From Clostridium beijerinckii (GTDB taxonomy: Bacteria > Bacillota > Clostridia > Clostridiales > Clostridiaceae): a stretch of 64,000 nucleotides of DNA. The stretch is taken from contig NZ_CP144906.1 of NCBI RefSeq assembly GCF_036699995.1, positions 2,743,001 to 2,807,000 on the forward strand, in the 5' to 3' direction. The first letter of the stretch is position 1; every line of letters begins with the position of its first letter. A model generated the notes under the pieces. It was not told the DNA's origin, did not search any database, and saw only the letters and a program-made list of their open reading frames with translations. The translations under genes and the position numbers were made by a program. Of the stretch, positions 61,884-64,000 are shown one piece after another.

Positions 61884-63356
61884 ATGCAAGATATGAAAAT
61901 AAAATCAGAAGTAGGATGGAAATTAGAGAATACTTATGCTGATCTACCTAAAATATTTTTTAGCAAGCAAAATCCAACACCAGTAAGATCTCCTAAATTA
62001 GTTATTCTTAATCAGCAGCTTACAGAATCATTAGGATTGAAGACAGAAATACTTCATGATAGTGATAGTATAGAAATATTTGCTGGAAATAAAATAGAAG
62101 AAGGAAGCTTGCCTATTGCTCAGGCTTATGCAGGACATCAATTTGGTTATTTTAATATGTTGGGTGATGGTAGAGCTATATTACTTGGTGAACAAATTAC
62201 GCCAAGTGGTGAAAGATTTGATATTCAGCTAAAGGGATCAGGCAGAACACCATACTCTAGAGGTGGCGATGGAAGAGCCGCACTTGGGCCAATGTTGCGT
62301 GAATATATTATTAGTGAAGCAATGCAAGGCCTTGGAATTCCAACAACTCGGAGTCTAGCAGTAGTAACAACTGGAGAGCCTGTAATTAGAGAAAACGTGC
62401 TCTCAGGTGCTATTCTAACTCGGGTAGCTTCAAGCCATATTAGAGTTGCTACCTTTCAGTATGCTGCAAAGTGGGGAACTATAGAGGAACTCAAAGCTCT
62501 AGCTGATTACACTATTAAACGTCATTTTTCTGATGGTGATAAATTAGAGAATCCTTATATTTTTTTACTTCAAGAAGTTATTAAACGGCAAGCTTCATTG
62601 ATATCAAAATGGCAATTAGTCGGTTTTATTCATGGAGTTATGAATACTGACAACATGGCTATTAGTGGAGAAACTATAGATTACGGACCTTGTGCCTTTA
62701 TGGATACATATGATCCGGAAACCGTATTTAGTTCTATTGATAGAGAAGGAAGATATTCATATGGAAATCAACCACCTATAGCTGAATGGAATTTAGCTAG
62801 GTTTGCTGAAACCTTATTGCCACTAATCCATAATAATCATGAAAAATCAGTAGAAATTGCACAAAATGAACTTTCAAAGTTTGCAGATTTATATCACGAT
62901 AATTGGATTAGAGGAATGAGATCAAAACTCGGAATATTCAATAAAGAATCTCAAGATGAAGCACTTATTGAAAATTTGCTAAGTATTATGTATAAATATA
63001 AAGCAGATTATACTAATACATTTAGTTCTTTAACTTTAGATAGATGTTCTGATATGGAGTTATTTAAGACTAAAGAATTTGAGCAATGGCATGAATTATG
63101 GAAGGCAAGATTAGATAGACAGCAGGAATCTAAAGAGTTTTCTAATATGTTAATGAAAAATTCAAATCCTTACGTAATACCACGTAATTATAGAGTTGAG
63201 GAAGCATTGTCGGCTGCTGAAGAAGGCGATTATACAGTTATGAATAAACTATTAAATGTACTATCTAATCCTTACGCATATTCAGATAATCAATCTGAAT
63301 ATGAAAAATTGCCTCCAAAATCTTGTGGCTCGTATCGAACTTATTGCGGAACCTAA
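61884..63356 (+). CDS. selO: SelO-family protein adenylyltransferase (YdiU)
   Basis: A 490-residue pseudokinase-fold AMP transferase. Family blocks are [60 protein letters not shown], and [20 protein letters not shown] with the metal-binding Asn/Asp. SelO attaches AMP to hydroxyl residues of proteins and is linked to redox stress. The C-terminal tail ends RTYCGT, so a cysteine holds the third-last position, where animal SelO has selenocysteine. AAAGGAGAGATATA precedes the ATG. Confidence 0.94.
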   Translation: MQDMKIKSEVGWKLENTYADLPKIFFSKQNPTPVRSPKLVILNQQLTESLGLKTEILHDSDSIEIFAGNKIEEGSLPIAQAYAGHQFGYFNMLGDGRAILLGEQITPSGERFDIQLKGSGRTPYSRGGDGRAALGPMLREYIISEAMQGLGIPTTRSLAVVTTGEPVIRENVLSGAILTRVASSHIRVATFQYAAKWGTIEELKALADYTIKRHFSDGDKLENPYIFLLQEVIKRQASLISKWQLVGFIHGVMNTDNMAISGETIDYGPCAFMDTYDPETVFSSIDREGRYSYGNQPPIAEWNLARFAETLLPLIHNNHEKSVEIAQNELSKFADLYHDNWIRGMRSKLGIFNKESQDEALIENLLSIMYKYKADYTNTFSSLTLDRCSDMELFKTKEFEQWHELWKARLDRQQESKEFSNMLMKNSNPYVIPRNYRVEEALSAAEEGDYTVMNKLLNVLSNPYAYSDNQSEYEKLPPKSCGSYRTYCGT

Positions 63357-63656
63357 GTTTAAATAATAATATTAATAAATTTTTAATAAAATAAAAAATA
63401 CCTAAAAAAGGGCGAGACATAATATAGCCCTTTTTTAATTTTGTGAAAAATACATAAATCATTGGGATTATGTATTTAGAATAATAAAAAATATTAGAAT
63501 TATTATGTAAAACTAAAACTAATTTTAATAAAAAATCATATAAAAAATTTAAAAAGTAATAAAAAAGACATAAAATTTATACGTTTACACTTAACAACTA
63601 ATGAAATTTATGGTATAATAAAAAACGTATTCTGGAAATTGAAAAGGAGAGATTTG
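63357..63656. other. Intergenic region between selO and a 3D-domain gene
   Basis: 300 AT-rich bases containing the selO terminator. A TATAAT at about 63614-63619, in GGTATAATAAAA, is a likely -10 box for the next gene. Confidence 0.5.
63404..63438 (+). terminator. Intrinsic terminator of selO
   Basis: AAAAAAGGGC (63404-63413) pairs with GCCCTTTTTT (63427-63436), and the T-run forms the tail. Confidence 0.9.
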
Positions 63657-64000
63657 ATGTCAAAAAGTTATCAATGGATAAAAGTTGCAAAAAAATCAAT
63701 CGTTTTTTTTGTAGCTTTGAGTATTTATTTAGGTATTGGAACTGCTTTTTCAGCTAATTTAGCTAAAGCAGCTGCAACACAAAATAAAGATATAATCTGC
63801 TCAACAACAGCGTACACAGCGGAGTCAGGAAGTGTGACAGCAAGTGGAAAAATAGTAAAGAGAAATGCAAGTGGGATAAGTACAGTAGCGGTGGATCCAA
63901 GCGTAATTCCTTTTGGAACATATTTATATATAGAAGGTTATGGATATGCAATAGCTGCAGACAGTGGAAGTGCGATAAAAGGCAATTCTATTGATGTTTA
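63657..64000 (+). CDS. Secreted 3D-domain protein, N-terminal part (cut by window edge)
   Basis: AAAAGGAGAGATTTG precedes ATG 63657, and the frame is open to the window end (114 full codons). A signal peptide (residues 1-38, [10 protein letters not shown]) is followed directly by a 3D domain: [17 protein letters not shown], then [16 protein letters not shown] and [19 protein letters not shown]. The three conserved aspartates and the double-psi barrel layout are typical of YocH/RpfB-like lytic transglycosylases and of clostridial spore or wall proteins. It probably cleaves or remodels peptidoglycan. The C-terminus is missing. Confidence 0.88.
   Translation, partial: MSKSYQWIKVAKKSIVFFVALSIYLGIGTAFSANLAKAAATQNKDIICSTTAYTAESGSVTASGKIVKRNASGISTVAVDPSVIPFGTYLYIEGYGYAIAADSGSAIKGNSIDV

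Overview
The window looks like chromosome of a low-GC, spore-forming, anaerobic Clostridium sensu stricto, probably close to the solvent-producing C. beijerinckii / C. saccharoperbutylacetonicum / C. butyricum group. This is an inference from the very AT-rich codon use, strong AGGAGG ribosome binding sites, two alpha/beta-type spore DNA-protecting proteins (SASPs), class III fructose-bisphosphatase, reverse rubrerythrin, EFR1 ferredoxin and choline-binding-type cell-wall repeats. No rRNA, tRNA, CRISPR array, prophage or complete insertion sequence was found.

Layout. 1-12.9 kb: the end of an EAL phosphodiesterase, msrB, a DUF523/DUF1722 protein, two CobW-type metal GTPases separated by a strongly palindromic non-coding element and a 54-residue small gene, a Cof-type HAD phosphatase divergent from a DeoR regulator, fbp, glgX and a secreted cell-wall-repeat protein. 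13-17.4 kb: two divergent SASP genes, small membrane proteins, a DUF218 protein and a two-component system. 17.7-25.3 kb: a complete RND-type efflux set (TetR, HlyD-like adaptor, 1030-residue RND pump, TolC-like protein, second TetR), unexpected in a monoderm. 25.3-33 kb: FlK-like thioesterase, a 49-residue peptide, a GH25 lysozyme, two lipoproteins and a response regulator/kinase pair. 33-43.5 kb: RNase HI, a SEC-C protein, GNAT, a second DUF523 protein, rubrerythrin, a membrane GGDEF-EAL protein that seems to use an ATT start, EFR1 and cyclopropane synthase.

43.7-60.5 kb is the most unusual part. Two orphan MglB-like sugar-binding proteins flank a LarA homologue, cutC and a sigma-54 locus: a LevR-type activator followed by genes for a galactitol-type PTS (EIIA, EIIB, EIIC), an AraM-like glycerol-1-phosphate dehydrogenase, a NagD/AraL-like HAD phosphatase and a GpsA-like dehydrogenase. 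Two textbook -24/-12 promoters precede the PTS genes, and between them lie two decayed copies of the start of the EIIA gene. A GC-richer region with four hairpins lies between EIIC and araM. My reading is that the activator and PTS import and phosphorylate an unidentified polyol, which two dehydrogenases of opposite stereochemistry then oxidise. A histidine kinase with an AcoR/DhaR-like sensor domain and a 42-residue peptide follow. The window ends with a small unknown gene, selO and a truncated 3D-domain cell-wall protein.

Start codons were moved from the longest open frame wherever a ribosome binding site pointed to an internal start. All functional names come from recognised motifs and family resemblance. 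No search was run.
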